Assembly: GCF_028128765.1 (NCBI RefSeq)
Contig: NZ_LBJG01000078.1
Location: forward strand, 1-54,603
Source: Bradyrhizobium sp. CCBAU 51627
GTDB taxonomy: Bacteria; Pseudomonadota; Alphaproteobacteria; Rhizobiales; Xanthobacteraceae
Reading direction: 5' to 3'
DNA: 54,603 nt
The notes under the pieces were generated by a model. It made no database searches and was not told where the DNA came from. It saw only the letters and a list, made by a program, of their open reading frames with translations. Made by a program: the position numbers and the translations under genes. Each line of letters begins with the position of its first letter. The stretch's first letter is position 1. Shown piece after piece: positions 1-8,648 of the stretch.

Positions 1-205
1 ATAATTCCGAGTTATGTGTTGTTGGGCGGCCAATTCGCCCCAAAATCAGTCAATTCTATTAATTCGGGAAGAAAAGGCAAGTGCGCAACTTTTGGCCTCC
101 GTATCCACAGTCTGACTTGGACCCGACACCTATTGCGTGGCCGCTCGTGGGCAACTACCTGCCGCGCAGTTAACTCATAAGTAGACCTTGGCTCTTGACA
201 ATGCC

Positions 206-305
206 GATTGAGCAGAAAGACGGCAGGAGACCGCTGCTTCGCGCAGATTATCGCCATCACTGCAATGCTAATGTTGCACCTCCTATTTGCCCAGGACCAA
301 TATGG
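206..305 (+). repeat. Dispersed repeat, copy A
   Basis: This is one of three related stretches in the window; the others start at 37023 and 38302. Copies A and C share their first 16 bases exactly and then stay similar for about 95 bases, with one single-base gap. In one reading frame all three copies encode Ser-Arg-Lys-Thr-Ala followed by a hydrophobic run, so the repeat resembles the 5' end of a small-protein gene family. Confidence 0.6.
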
Positions 306-525
306 TCAGACGCACTCGCAAAACGTCATGGCAGGAACTTTCATCGCAATTGCTGGCTGCAACGCTACTTGGGATTTGGTGAACAGCTATTTTGCCTGCA
401 TACTCGCGCTCGGCGCGTCATTCGGTGCGGGGCTTTGGCTAGAACGCGCCTTCATCAGACGTGCTCAGCGCGAGATGAGGCGCCTTCATGGCCCCGACTG
501 GGGGGGTGGGGGACCGTCAGTGTGA
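208..525 (+). CDS. Small hypothetical protein with N-terminal hydrophobic segment
   Basis: The reading frame has 105 codons and begins with TTG inside dispersed repeat copy A. The product starts M-S-R-K-T-A, has a hydrophobic stretch at about residues 13-28 that could be a signal or membrane segment, and a second hydrophobic run at about 55-78. No strong ribosome site precedes it. I recognise no family. The shared N-terminus with the other repeat copies argues that the frame was once coding; whether it still is remains unclear. Confidence 0.3.
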   Translation: MSRKTAGDRCFAQIIAITAMLMLHLLFAQDQYGQTHSQNVMAGTFIAIAGCNATWDLVNSYFACILALGASFGAGLWLERAFIRRAQREMRRLHGPDWGGGGPSV

Positions 526-1059
526 CTGGCTCGCGTTTTACGAAAGACCTACAATAGCTGTCGAGCCTCGTCGCCGGAATATACGCGCTTGTTCCGAGGA
601 AACCACACTGATGGCGATCCAAGGCTTTCGGATCGCGCGTATCGAGCGCCTGCGGGAGACGCTTAAAGCCCGCAACTTTGGAAGCGAAAGCAGCCTGAAC
701 ACTCCTGAGGGCCTCACAAAGCTGGAACCTCCAGATGCGGGGCTGGAGCAGGGTCCGTCTTGGCAAATAGAAGACTCTGCAGCATCGAGCGAAAAATCCG
801 GCGCCGGGTTCGCATCTCAATACGGAATGAACCAGGATTAATCCGCAGCACTGGTTCGCACCCGCAACTGGAGAGCGCAGGGGCTCCTCACAGTGAATAT
901 TAGCAGCTTGCCGAAAGGGAGCGCAGTCGACGATGTCCTGCGGAGCTTGAAGGCGACGGCATTCCCACGATCTCGATGATCATCAAAGCCGGTATTGAGA
1001 CACGGCCCCCTTTTTGCTGCAAACTACAGAGAGCCGAAGATCTGCATCGACCAAAGCGA
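526..1059. other. No supported gene
   Basis: Several overlapping frames are open here on both strands, but none shows a recognisable motif or a convincing ribosome site. The 3' part probably once held the N-terminal half of the lactonase gene that starts to be readable at about 1060. Confidence 0.5.
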
Positions 1060-1699
1060 AACGAGATCCGGCGCATGCAGGGCGAAGGCGCGGACCGCTT
1101 TCTGTTACCTAACGACCTCTGCTTCCGTCCGAACGGACTACTGTACATGACCGACTCCGGACGCCGCCGAGGATTTCATCAACGGCCAGGCCTTCGTCGA
1201 CGGGTATATGGATCTCGACTGGGACGGCCGTGTATACGAGATCGATCCCGCAGCCGTGACGGTGCTCCGCGTGCTCGATCGCAAGATCCGCCTCACCAAC
1301 GGCGTTGCCTTCGGTCCCGACAACCACCTCTACGCCAACGCGTCCTTCACGGGCGAGGTCTACCGATATGACGTGCGTGGCGAGGCGGCGCCGAAGCGCG
1401 TCGTCTTCGGCAACGTGCTGCAGCCGGATTCCAATCCGGATTTCAAAGGGCCGGACGGGATGGCCTTCGGAACGGACGGCCGGCTCTATTGCACGGTCTA
1501 CAACCAGAAGAACGTTACGGTGCTAGACCAGCGGGGTGAGGTCGTGGATCGTCTGGTCCTGGACGGACCCCAACCGACCAATTGTGCGTTTGCGCTCGAA
1601 GGCAGAAAGCTACGCGTCACTGAGGTCGGCAAGGGCCAGGTCGAGGAGATCGACATGCCGTGCGAAGGTCTCCCGCTGCATCTGCCGAAATTCGCCTGA
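1060..1699 (+). pseudogene. SMP-30/gluconolactonase-type lactonase, frameshifted and 5'-truncated
   Basis: The sequence encodes the C-terminal two thirds of an SMP-30/gluconolactonase/LRE beta-propeller enzyme, a family that opens sugar lactones. The stretch LLPNDLCFRPNGLLYMTDSG is read in one frame up to about 1160. The protein then continues in the next frame with DAAEDFINGQAF, GRVYEIDP, LTNGVAFGPDN and GPDGMAFGTDGRLY up to the stop at 1699. The frame change at about 1157-1160 and the missing N-terminus mark it as a pseudogene. It converges on the TRAP transporter operon, whose dehydrogenase and transketolase suggest sugar catabolism, so the lactonase may once have served that pathway. Confidence 0.8.
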
Positions 1700-1706
1700 C
1701 GAGATG

Positions 1707-1728
1707 CCTCGCGATGTTTCCCGCGAGG
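1707..1728. terminator. Hairpin between convergent genes
   Basis: CCTCGCG at 1707-1713 pairs perfectly with CGCGAGG at 1722-1728 around an 8-base loop. It lies between the convergent lactonase remnant and the TRAP transporter gene, where a bidirectional terminator is expected. No T-run follows on either strand, so the role is inferred from position. Confidence 0.4.
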
Positions 1729-1743
1729 ACGCCTCGCTCGTTA

Positions 1744-3636
1744 TCAAAGGAAGCCGATCGATAGCCAGGGCACGGCGGCAACGATCAGCGTGCCGATCAA
1801 AAGCGCGATCATATAGCCCACGATCGGCTTCATGCCCTCGTCCGGATTGATGCGGCTGATGGCGCAGGCCGCGTAGTAGCCGACGCCGAACGGCGGAGCG
1901 AACAGGCCGATGCCCATGGCGAGGACGACCACCATCGCGTAGTGGACATCGTGCACCCCGACCTGCCGCGCAATCGGGAACAGCAGCGGACCGAACAAGA
2001 CGATGGCCGGGATTCCCTCCAGCACGCTGCCCAGGATCACGAAAGTCACGATCGTCACGGCCAGGAAGACGGGGACCCCGCCGGGAAGGCTGGTCATGAA
2101 CTTGGCCAGAGAGGCAGAAAATCCCGATTGGGTCAGCGCCCAGGCCATGCCTGTCGCCGCGCCGATGATAAGCAGAATCGCCCCTGACAGCGAGGCTGTC
2201 TCGACCAGCATCGGATAGATGCGACGCCAGTCGAACTGGCGATAGATGAAGAGACCGGCACAGGCCGAATAAAGAATGCCGATGGTCGAGACCTCCGTTG
2301 CGGTCGCGACGCCTTCGACGACGGCGGTCCGGATCACGAACGGCAGCGCGATGGCCGGTATTGCGATGACGAAGGCGCGGCCAATCTCACGGGCCCTCGC
2401 CCTTTTGACGTGGGACAGCTCCTCGCGGCGATATCGCCACCACACCACGGCCGCGAGCATGACCGCGAGCACCACGCCCGGAAGCAAGCCGCCGGTGAAC
2501 AATGCCGAGATCGACACGCCCGTCACCGAGCCGATCGTGATCAGGACCAGCGAGGGCGGGATCGTCTCGGTCTGGGCGCCGGTCGCCGCGAGAAGCGCAA
2601 CGAGGTCTCCCGGTTTGGCCCCGCGCTGCCGCATCTCGGGAAACAGCACCGGAGCCACCGCAGCCATGTCCGCTGCCTTGGAGCCGGAAATGCCCGAGAC
2701 GAGATACATCGCTCCGACCAGCACGTAGTGCAGTCCGCCGCGCACGTGGCCCAGGAGGCTCGCCAGGAAGCTGACCATGGCGCGTGCCATGCCCGTCATC
2801 TCGATCAGGAGGCCGAGAAAGACGAAAAGCGGCACGGCGAGCAGGATCAGGTGGCTCATGCCCTCGTCCATCCGTCCGATCATCACCACGTCGGGCGTGC
2901 TGGTCGTCAAGGCGAGATAGCCGACCGTCGCAAGACCAAATGCGAACGCGATTGGCACGGCCGCGAAGACCATCGCCCCCACAACGAAAACGAAGAAGAT
3001 CAGGAGGTTCAAATTGCCGAGCGGCTTTAGGACCGGAGCGAGCAGAACGAACGTTCCGATGATGCCGGCGACAATCGCCAGTGATCCCAGCAAGCTGCGC
3101 AGACTCGCGATGCGGATCAGCCGGAGAACCGCTGCGATCAGCATCAATCCAATCCCGATCGGCAACGCCGCCGCGCGCCAGCTGTTGACGATCTCGAGCG
3201 CCGGCGTCGTGACGAAGGCCTCATCGGCGGCGAATTCATAGGCCGGCCAGACCACAAGCACGATGAATGCCAGCGATGCCGCGGCCGCCACAACATCCAG
3301 GAATGCGCGAACCTCCGCACGGAGAACACCGATGATGGCGGTCATCCGCATATGCTCGCCGCGCTGGAACGCGATCACGGATCCGAGCATGGCGAGCCAG
3401 AGGAAGAGAATGCCAGCGAGTTCGTCGGACCAGATGATCGGCGAACGGAACACGTATCGACCCACGATGCCCGAGGACAGCACTGCGATCTCTGCCAGCA
3501 CCAGTAGCGCTGCCGGGATAGCGACGACATGACCCAGCACAGTGTTCGCCGTTACCACCCAACTGCGCAAGCCTGCTTGAGACGCGCCGGCCGCCATACC
3601 GGCATCGACATGCGGCGTATGGCTCATGCTGGTCAT
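1744..3636 (-). CDS. TRAP transporter, fused small and large membrane subunits (DctQM type)
   Basis: This 630-residue membrane protein joins the two integral-membrane parts of a tripartite ATP-independent periplasmic (TRAP) transporter, which uses the sodium or proton gradient to import organic acids or sugar acids. The first ~190 residues form the four-helix DctQ-like part (it contains SPIIWSDELAGILFLWLAML). After a linking helix the rest is the many-helix DctM-like permease, with the typical stretches GISGSKAADMAAVAP and GLFAPPFGVGYYAAC. I chose the ATG at 3636 because it overlaps the stop of the binding-protein gene in an ATGA, which implies translational coupling; a longer frame opens at 3672. 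It is the last gene of the operon. The substrate cannot be read from the sequence. Confidence 0.93.
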   Translation of the reverse strand: MTSMSHTPHVDAGMAAGASQAGLRSWVVTANTVLGHVVAIPAALLVLAEIAVLSSGIVGRYVFRSPIIWSDELAGILFLWLAMLGSVIAFQRGEHMRMTAIIGVLRAEVRAFLDVVAAAASLAFIVLVVWPAYEFAADEAFVTTPALEIVNSWRAAALPIGIGLMLIAAVLRLIRIASLRSLLGSLAIVAGIIGTFVLLAPVLKPLGNLNLLIFFVFVVGAMVFAAVPIAFAFGLATVGYLALTTSTPDVVMIGRMDEGMSHLILLAVPLFVFLGLLIEMTGMARAMVSFLASLLGHVRGGLHYVLVGAMYLVSGISGSKAADMAAVAPVLFPEMRQRGAKPGDLVALLAATGAQTETIPPSLVLITIGSVTGVSISALFTGGLLPGVVLAVMLAAVVWWRYRREELSHVKRARAREIGRAFVIAIPAIALPFVIRTAVVEGVATATEVSTIGILYSACAGLFIYRQFDWRRIYPMLVETASLSGAILLIIGAATGMAWALTQSGFSASLAKFMTSLPGGVPVFLAVTIVTFVILGSVLEGIPAIVLFGPLLFPIARQVGVHDVHYAMVVVLAMGIGLFAPPFGVGYYAACAISRINPDEGMKPIVGYMIALLIGTLIVAAVPWLSIGFL

Positions 3637-4658
3637 GATAGCTGGCCCGCCGCTTTTTCGAGCTGGGACCATGCCTCCTCGCCAAACTTGGCTTTCCAGT
3701 CGGCGTAGAAGCTGGTTTTAGACAAGGCCTGACGGAAGGCGGCGCGATCGACGTCGATGAATTTGAGGCCCTTGGCCGAAAGATCGGCGCGTAGTGACTG
3801 GCTGAGCTTCGCGATGTCGGCACGCTGATCGACCGCGGAGCGGTCGAGCTCGCGCGTCACGATCTCCTGCACGTCCTTTGGCAGGCGCTCGAAAGCGCGC
3901 TTGTTGCCGAGGATCCAGTAGCCATCCCAGACGTGCCCCGTCAGGCTGCACGTGCTCTGCACCTCATAGAGGCGCGCGGTCGCGATGATGGGCAGCGGAT
4001 TCTCCTGGCCGTCGACGACCTTGGTCTGCAGCGCAGAATAAACCTCGTTGAAGTTGATCGGCGTCGGCCCGGCGCCGAGGGCCTTGAACAGCGAGGTGAG
4101 CAGCGGCGCAGGCGGAACGCGGATCTGGAAATTCTTCAGATCATCCGGGGTGCGGATCTCGCGGCTGGACGAGGTCACCTGGCGAAAGCCGTTGTCCCAG
4201 GTCTTCGACACCGCCATGATCGGCGTCTTGGCGATCTGCGCCCGGATGTAGGTGCCGAGCTCTCCGTCCATCGCCTTCCACACGCTGTCGTAGTCGGTGA
4301 ATGCAAAGCCGGTGTTCACGATGCCCGCGCTTGGCACCAGGGTGGCAAGGATCGAGGAGGATTGGTTGAAGAACTCGACGCCGCCGCTGCGAACCTGCGT
4401 CAGCAGCTCGGTATCCGAGCCGAGCTGATTGGCCGGGAACAGCCTGATCTCCAGCCGGCCGCTGGTCGCTTCGCGGATGCGGTCGATCGCCTCTTGCGAG
4501 CGGATGTTCACCGGATGGGTCGGGTCCTGTCCGGTTGCGAACTTGTAGACGAACTCGGCGGCAGACACTGGACGGGTCAGAATCCCGCAGAGAGGTACGG
4601 CGCTCGCCGCCATCAATAGCGAACGGCGGCTGATGCGTCCGGGCTTCGAGACAGTCAT
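3633..4658 (-). CDS. TRAP transporter periplasmic substrate-binding protein (DctP family)
   Basis: The product has 341 residues and opens with a twin-arginine-like signal (ISRRSLLMAASAVPLCG), so it is probably exported folded by the Tat route. The body matches the DctP family: YKFATGQDPTHPVNIRSQEA, NQLGSDTELLTQVRSGGVEF and FQIRVPPAPLLTSLFKALGA, with the NFNEVYSALQTKVVDGQENP segment that lines the ligand pocket in this family. The frame extends upstream to 4802, but the ATG at 4658 has a good AGGA ribosome site and places the signal peptide at the N-terminus. It captures the solute for the fused membrane subunit just downstream. A 180-base gap separates it from the transketolase gene and could hold its own promoter. 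Confidence 0.93.
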   Translation of the reverse strand: MTVSKPGRISRRSLLMAASAVPLCGILTRPVSAAEFVYKFATGQDPTHPVNIRSQEAIDRIREATSGRLEIRLFPANQLGSDTELLTQVRSGGVEFFNQSSSILATLVPSAGIVNTGFAFTDYDSVWKAMDGELGTYIRAQIAKTPIMAVSKTWDNGFRQVTSSSREIRTPDDLKNFQIRVPPAPLLTSLFKALGAGPTPINFNEVYSALQTKVVDGQENPLPIIATARLYEVQSTCSLTGHVWDGYWILGNKRAFERLPKDVQEIVTRELDRSAVDQRADIAKLSQSLRADLSAKGLKFIDVDRAAFRQALSKTSFYADWKAKFGEEAWSQLEKAAGQLS

Positions 4659-4838
4659 GTTTTCCTCCTGATCCTGTATTGGCGTTGTGTCGGCTGCATC
4701 AGCCTGCGCTGGGCTTTCAGCTGTCCGGGCTCCTCGACCGCCCGCATTCGGGCAGGAGCCATGGCTCGCCCGCCGCAACATGCAGCGGGCGCAACTCTTC
4801 ACTCGGATTTGGCCTGACTGGCGCTTAGTGCCGGTGCG

Positions 4839-5849
4839 CTAAAGCCACTGCTTGATCTGCCTTGCGACCTCGGCGGTGGAAATGCCGTAGCGGTCGTGCA
4901 GCGTCGGAAGTGCGCCGGCGTCAAGAAATTCGTCCGGTAATGCAATCTGCCGGAACGGCGGATGAACGCCCGAACGCATCAGGAGTGCGGCGACTGCCTC
5001 GCCAAGTCCGCCGATGGTCGTATGGTTTTCGGCAACGACGACCAGCCGGCCTGACTTGCCGGCTTCACGCAGTATCGTCTCCGCGTCGAGCGGCTTGATG
5101 GTGGGAACGTGGAGCACCGCAGCATCGACACGGTCGTCTTTCAAAGCTTGCAGGGCCTCGAGCGCGCGCATGGTCATGATGCCGGATGAGATGATCAGGA
5201 CGTCCTTTCCGTCACGGATCAGCTTGGCCTTGCCGAGCTCGAACTTGTAGTCGTATTCGTCCAGCACGACCGGCACCTGGCCCCGCAGCAGGCGCATGTA
5301 GACCGGTCCCTGATGCGCCGCAATGGCGGGCACCAGCTGCTCGATTTCATGCGCATCGCAGGGATCGATGACCGTCATATTGGGCATCGCGCGAAACAGC
5401 GCGAGATCCTCTGCGGCCTGATGGCTCGGACCATAGCCCGACGTCAGGCCGGGCAATGCACAGACGATCTTCACGTTGCGGTCTTCCTCCGCGATGGTCT
5501 GGTGGATGAAGTCGTAGGCACGGCGCGAAGCGAACACCGCGTAGGTAGTTGCGAAGGGCATGAAGCCTTCGGCGGCAAGACCGGAGGCCGCGCCGAACAA
5601 AAGCTGCTCGGCCATACCCATCTGGTAATAGCGGTCCGGAAATTCCTTCGCAAAAATATGTAGGTCGGTGTACTTGCCGAGATCGGCCGTCATGCCGACC
5701 ACGTCCGAGCGGCTGCGTGCAAGCTCGACGAGAGCCCTTCCAAAGGGCGCTGGCTTCGTCTTTTGTCCTTCAGCCGCGATCGACGCGATCATGGCCGAGG
5801 TCGTCAGGCGCGCCTTACCCGGCTGTGGTGCAGATCTCACGGTCTTCAT
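4839..5849 (-). CDS. Transketolase, C-terminal subunit (split enzyme)
   Basis: This 336-residue protein is the pyrimidine-binding plus C-terminal half of a thiamine-diphosphate transketolase encoded by two genes. Typical stretches are FGRALVELARSRSDVVGMTADLG, FPDRYYQMGMAEQ (with the catalytic Glu that activates the cofactor), the Gly/His-rich GLTSGYGPSHQAAEDLALFR and VVVAENHTTIGGLGEAV. The ATG at 5849 overlaps the TGA of the N-terminal subunit gene (ATGA), so the subunits should be made in equal amounts. Transketolases move two-carbon ketol units between sugar phosphates. In this operon the acceptor or donor may be an unusual ketose made by the neighbouring dehydrogenase, which is an inference. 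Confidence 0.92.
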   Translation of the reverse strand: MKTVRSAPQPGKARLTTSAMIASIAAEGQKTKPAPFGRALVELARSRSDVVGMTADLGKYTDLHIFAKEFPDRYYQMGMAEQLLFGAASGLAAEGFMPFATTYAVFASRRAYDFIHQTIAEEDRNVKIVCALPGLTSGYGPSHQAAEDLALFRAMPNMTVIDPCDAHEIEQLVPAIAAHQGPVYMRLLRGQVPVVLDEYDYKFELGKAKLIRDGKDVLIISSGIMTMRALEALQALKDDRVDAAVLHVPTIKPLDAETILREAGKSGRLVVVAENHTTIGGLGEAVAALLMRSGVHPPFRQIALPDEFLDAGALPTLHDRYGISTAEVARQIKQWL

Positions 5850-6685
5850 ACCTGCCTCCCAGCTTCCAGCGCAGCAAGCGCGAGCTGCCATTCGTGCTGC
5901 TCGACGCGGATGAAATGATTCTTCTCGCGCTGCTCCAGGAAAGGAACGCCCTTGCCCATCAGCGTGTCCGCGACGATCATCCGCGGCTTCGGCGCGGGAT
6001 GAGACTTGGCGGCATCGAACGCGGCAATGACGGCATCGAGATCATTGCCGTCGATCCGCTGCACGAACCAGCCGAAGGCTTGAAGCTTCTCGACCAGCGG
6101 CTCGAACGCCATCACCTGCGTCGAAGGACCATCCGCCTGCTGATTGTTGACGTCGACGATGCCGATCAGATTGTCGAGCTTGTAGTGGCCCGCCGACTGG
6201 ATGGCTTCCCAGACCGAGCCCTCGTCGAGCTCGCCGTCGGAGAACAACGTGTACACCCGCGCGTCGGATTTCTTGCGCTTGAGCCCCAGGCCCATGCCAA
6301 CGGCGATGCTGAGCCCAAGCCCAAGCGAGCCGCCCGACATTTCCATTCCGGGCGTGTAGGCGGCCATGCCCGACATCGGCAGGCGGCTCTCGTCGCTGCC
6401 ATAGGTTTCGAGCTCGTGCTCGGGGACGATCCCCGCCTCGATCAAGGCCGCGTAGAGCGCGATGGCATAGTGCCCGTTCGATAACAGGAAACGGTCGCGC
6501 TCCTCCCAGGAGGGATCTTCCGGCCGGTAGCGCATCGCGTGAAAATAGGCCACGGCGAGGACGTCGGAGATGTCCAGCGCCTGTGCGATATAGCCCTGGC
6601 CCTGGACTTCGCCCATGCGCAGCGCATTGCGGCGAATGTTGTAGGCGCGATCCGCCAGCTTGGGCGTGTTGGTCAGCGTTTCCAT
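5846..6685 (-). CDS. Transketolase, N-terminal subunit (split enzyme)
   Basis: The product has 279 residues and carries the diphosphate-binding half of transketolase. The cofactor motif runs from FSDGELDEGSVWEA to IGIVDVNNQQADG, that is, the GDG-type metal site ending in NN. It also has LRMGEVQGQGYIAQALDISDVLAVAYFHAMRY near the start and SGGSLGLGLSIAVGMGLG in the middle, both usual for the short split transketolases. It starts 22 bases after the SDR gene and overlaps the C-terminal subunit gene by 4 bases, so it lies in the middle of an operon. Split transketolases are common in catabolic operons, separate from the housekeeping full-length enzyme. Confidence 0.92.
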   Translation of the reverse strand: METLTNTPKLADRAYNIRRNALRMGEVQGQGYIAQALDISDVLAVAYFHAMRYRPEDPSWEERDRFLLSNGHYAIALYAALIEAGIVPEHELETYGSDESRLPMSGMAAYTPGMEMSGGSLGLGLSIAVGMGLGLKRKKSDARVYTLFSDGELDEGSVWEAIQSAGHYKLDNLIGIVDVNNQQADGPSTQVMAFEPLVEKLQAFGWFVQRIDGNDLDAVIAAFDAAKSHPAPKPRMIVADTLMGKGVPFLEQREKNHFIRVEQHEWQLALAALEAGRQV

Positions 6686-6707
6686 CGATCTGGACCTTGT
6701 CTTGCGC

Positions 6708-7457
6708 TCAGTGGATGAGCATGCCGCCGTTGACGTCGATCACGGCACCAGTCACGTAGGCGGAGAGATCCGAGGCCAGGAAAGTGTAAATGCCGGCGAC
6801 GTCGTCTGCCGTGCCGAGGCGATTGAGCGGAATGCCTTCCAGGATCTTCGCCCTCATCTCGTCGGTCAGCTTGCCCGCGGTGATATCGGTGCCGATCAGG
6901 CCCGGCGTCACGCAATTGACGCGGATGCCGTCCGGGCCGAACTCACGGGCCATCGCCTTTGCGAGACCGAGCACGCCAGCCTTGGCCGCCGAATAATGCG
7001 GGCCGCCAAAGATTCCGCCGCCGCGCTGGGCCGAAACCGAGGACATGCAGGCGATCGATCCGGACTTGCGCGCACGCATGTGCGGGATCACGGCCTGGGA
7101 GAGGAAAAGAACACCTTTCAGATTGACATCCTGAATGCGATCCCAGTCGGCCGCCGTAATTTCCAGGAGCTTCACCGGTTGGGTGATACCAGCATTGTTG
7201 ATCAGAATATCGATGCTGCCGAAGGATTCGATCACCCGGGCAACAGCCTGCTCGCAGGACGACTTGTCGGCGACGTCGGACCCAAGGCCGATGTGGGATC
7301 TTCCAAGCGATGCTGCAGCATCCACAGCAGCGTCGGCATCGATGTCCAAAATGGCGACCCGAGCTCCCTCGGCAGCGAACCGCCGTGCCGTGGCAAGCCC
7401 GATGCCGCGCGGCGAGGCCGCGCCCGAAATGATGGCAGTCTTACCGCTGAGCAGCAT
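6708..7457 (-). CDS. SDR-family NAD(P)-dependent oxidoreductase
   Basis: This 249-residue protein has the full short-chain dehydrogenase pattern: a glycine-rich nucleotide motif (SGAASPRGIG) at about residues 11-20, NNAG near residue 90, an active-site Ser at about 143, YSAAK at about 155-159 and the PG motif in NCVTPGLIGTDI. Such enzymes interconvert alcohols and ketones. The acidic LDIDAD after the second strand favours NAD over NADP. It has a strong GGGAGGA ribosome site and is the first gene of the leftward operon, facing the LysR gene. It probably oxidises a sugar, polyol or sugar acid to a ketone that the split transketolase then uses. Confidence 0.92.
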   Translation of the reverse strand: MLLSGKTAIISGAASPRGIGLATARRFAAEGARVAILDIDADAAVDAAASLGRSHIGLGSDVADKSSCEQAVARVIESFGSIDILINNAGITQPVKLLEITAADWDRIQDVNLKGVLFLSQAVIPHMRARKSGSIACMSSVSAQRGGGIFGGPHYSAAKAGVLGLAKAMAREFGPDGIRVNCVTPGLIGTDITAGKLTDEMRAKILEGIPLNRLGTADDVAGIYTFLASDLSAYVTGAVIDVNGGMLIH

Positions 7458-7567
7458 CAGTTCCTCCCACTAATTGTTTTTCCTTTGCAAGGCCAGGAAT
7501 GCACCGGGGAGGCGCAACAGACAAACGCACAGTTGTCACGGATGGATGAATCTGGTTCACTTATGGG
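7458..7567. promoter_or_regulatory. Divergent promoter region between SDR operon and LysR gene
   Basis: The 110 bases between the two divergent start codons must hold the promoters of both the catabolic operon and the regulator gene. LysR proteins usually act from such a shared region. I could not pick out a convincing T-N11-A operator by eye. The only clear element is the GGGAGGA ribosome site of the SDR gene next to 7457. Confidence 0.5.
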
Positions 7568-8464
7568 ATGCTATCAAACGTCCCGATATCGGCGATTCGC
7601 GCCTTTGAAGCCGCCGCCCGCACCGGATCGTTTCGCGATGCGGCGAATGAGCTTCACCTGACACCGAGTGCGGTCAGTCATGCCATCCGCAAGCTGGAGG
7701 ACACGCTTCGGACCATTTTGTTCGAGCGCAGTGCGCGATCCGTGCGGCTCACGCCAGCCGGCGAGAATCTGATGCGCCACACGGGAGCGGCATTCGATCA
7801 GCTCCGCCGCGGCCTTGAAGAAGTTGCTGCGCGCGGACCGCAATTGGTGCGCGTCCACTCAGCCCCGAGCTTTGCCGCGCAATGGCTGGCACCACGGCTT
7901 GCACAGTTTCTCGCTGCTTATCCGAAGCTCGAAGTCCGCCTGGCTGCAAACACGGACTACGCGCGCTTCAGCAATGACGACTTTGATATCGACGTCGTCT
8001 ACGGTCCGCCGCGTGCTGAGGGTGTCGAGATTATTCCTCTGCCGGAGGAGACGGTCACCCCCCTCTGCTCCCCCGCTCTCGCGAAGTCGATAAGAAGACC
8101 GGCCGATCTCATGGAGCAGACGCTCATCCGCTCGGATGTCAAGCAGGTTCAATGGCACCAATGGTTCACGGCGAACGGATTGGAAGCCCCTGCGCTCCAC
8201 GGCATGAGGTTCGATCGCAGCTTTCTCGCGATCGCGACAGCCGCGGAGGGTTTGGGAGTAGCGCTGGAATCGACGCTTCTAGCGGAACGCGAGTTGGCGA
8301 GCGGGCGATTGGTGGCTCCATTGGCAGGGCGCGCAAACGATATCAGCTACGTCGGCCACCGCCTAATCTACCCGCGCGCAGGCCGGCAAAGATCGGCGGT
8401 ACGAGCTTTTGCAGATTGGGTTGTGGCACAACTCGGTGGTGGAGACGTTCGCTCCTCGCGGTGA
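7568..8464 (+). CDS. LysR-family transcriptional regulator (GcvA-like)
   Basis: The product has 298 residues. The N-terminal winged helix-turn-helix is at about residues 7-65 (AIRAFEAAARTGSFRDAANELHLTPSAVSHAIRKLED, ending in LFERSARSVRLTPAGE). The rest is the periplasmic-binding-protein-like effector domain (VHSAPSFAAQWLAPRLAQFLAAYPKLEV). It sits head to head with the SDR/transketolase/TRAP operon and is most likely its regulator, answering to the imported compound or an early intermediate. The ATG at 7568 begins right at the conserved N-terminus, although no strong ribosome site precedes it. Confidence 0.92.
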   Translation: MLSNVPISAIRAFEAAARTGSFRDAANELHLTPSAVSHAIRKLEDTLRTILFERSARSVRLTPAGENLMRHTGAAFDQLRRGLEEVAARGPQLVRVHSAPSFAAQWLAPRLAQFLAAYPKLEVRLAANTDYARFSNDDFDIDVVYGPPRAEGVEIIPLPEETVTPLCSPALAKSIRRPADLMEQTLIRSDVKQVQWHQWFTANGLEAPALHGMRFDRSFLAIATAAEGLGVALESTLLAERELASGRLVAPLAGRANDISYVGHRLIYPRAGRQRSAVRAFADWVVAQLGGGDVRSSR

Positions 8465-8582
8465 GCGCAGCTCTGTCGCAATACCATACCCAAACAAGTC
8501 CAGAGCCTGCTCCATCCATCCGGCTCTTAGTGGCAGGAATGTGGTACCAAGGCTGCATCGGATCTAATTGCCTGAAAAGAAG

Positions 8583-8603
8583 CGAGGGCCAGAGAGGCCC
8601 TCG
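8583..8603. terminator. Hairpin between convergent LysR and aldehyde dehydrogenase genes
   Basis: CGAGGGCC at 8583-8590 pairs perfectly with GGCCCTCG at 8596-8603 around a 5-base loop. It lies in the 184-base gap between the ends of two convergent genes. No T-run follows, so it may act as a bidirectional stop or only as a stabilising structure. Confidence 0.45.
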
Positions 8604-8648
8604 TAGTCAGGGAGGAAGCGGCAATCCAAAGACTCGATGGCATTTCTC

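Noticed and set aside
2410..3030. 206-codon rightward frame inside the TRAP gene
   Set aside because: It is antisense to a clear membrane-protein gene and its Arg/His/Asp-rich composition is typical of shadow frames in high-GC DNA.
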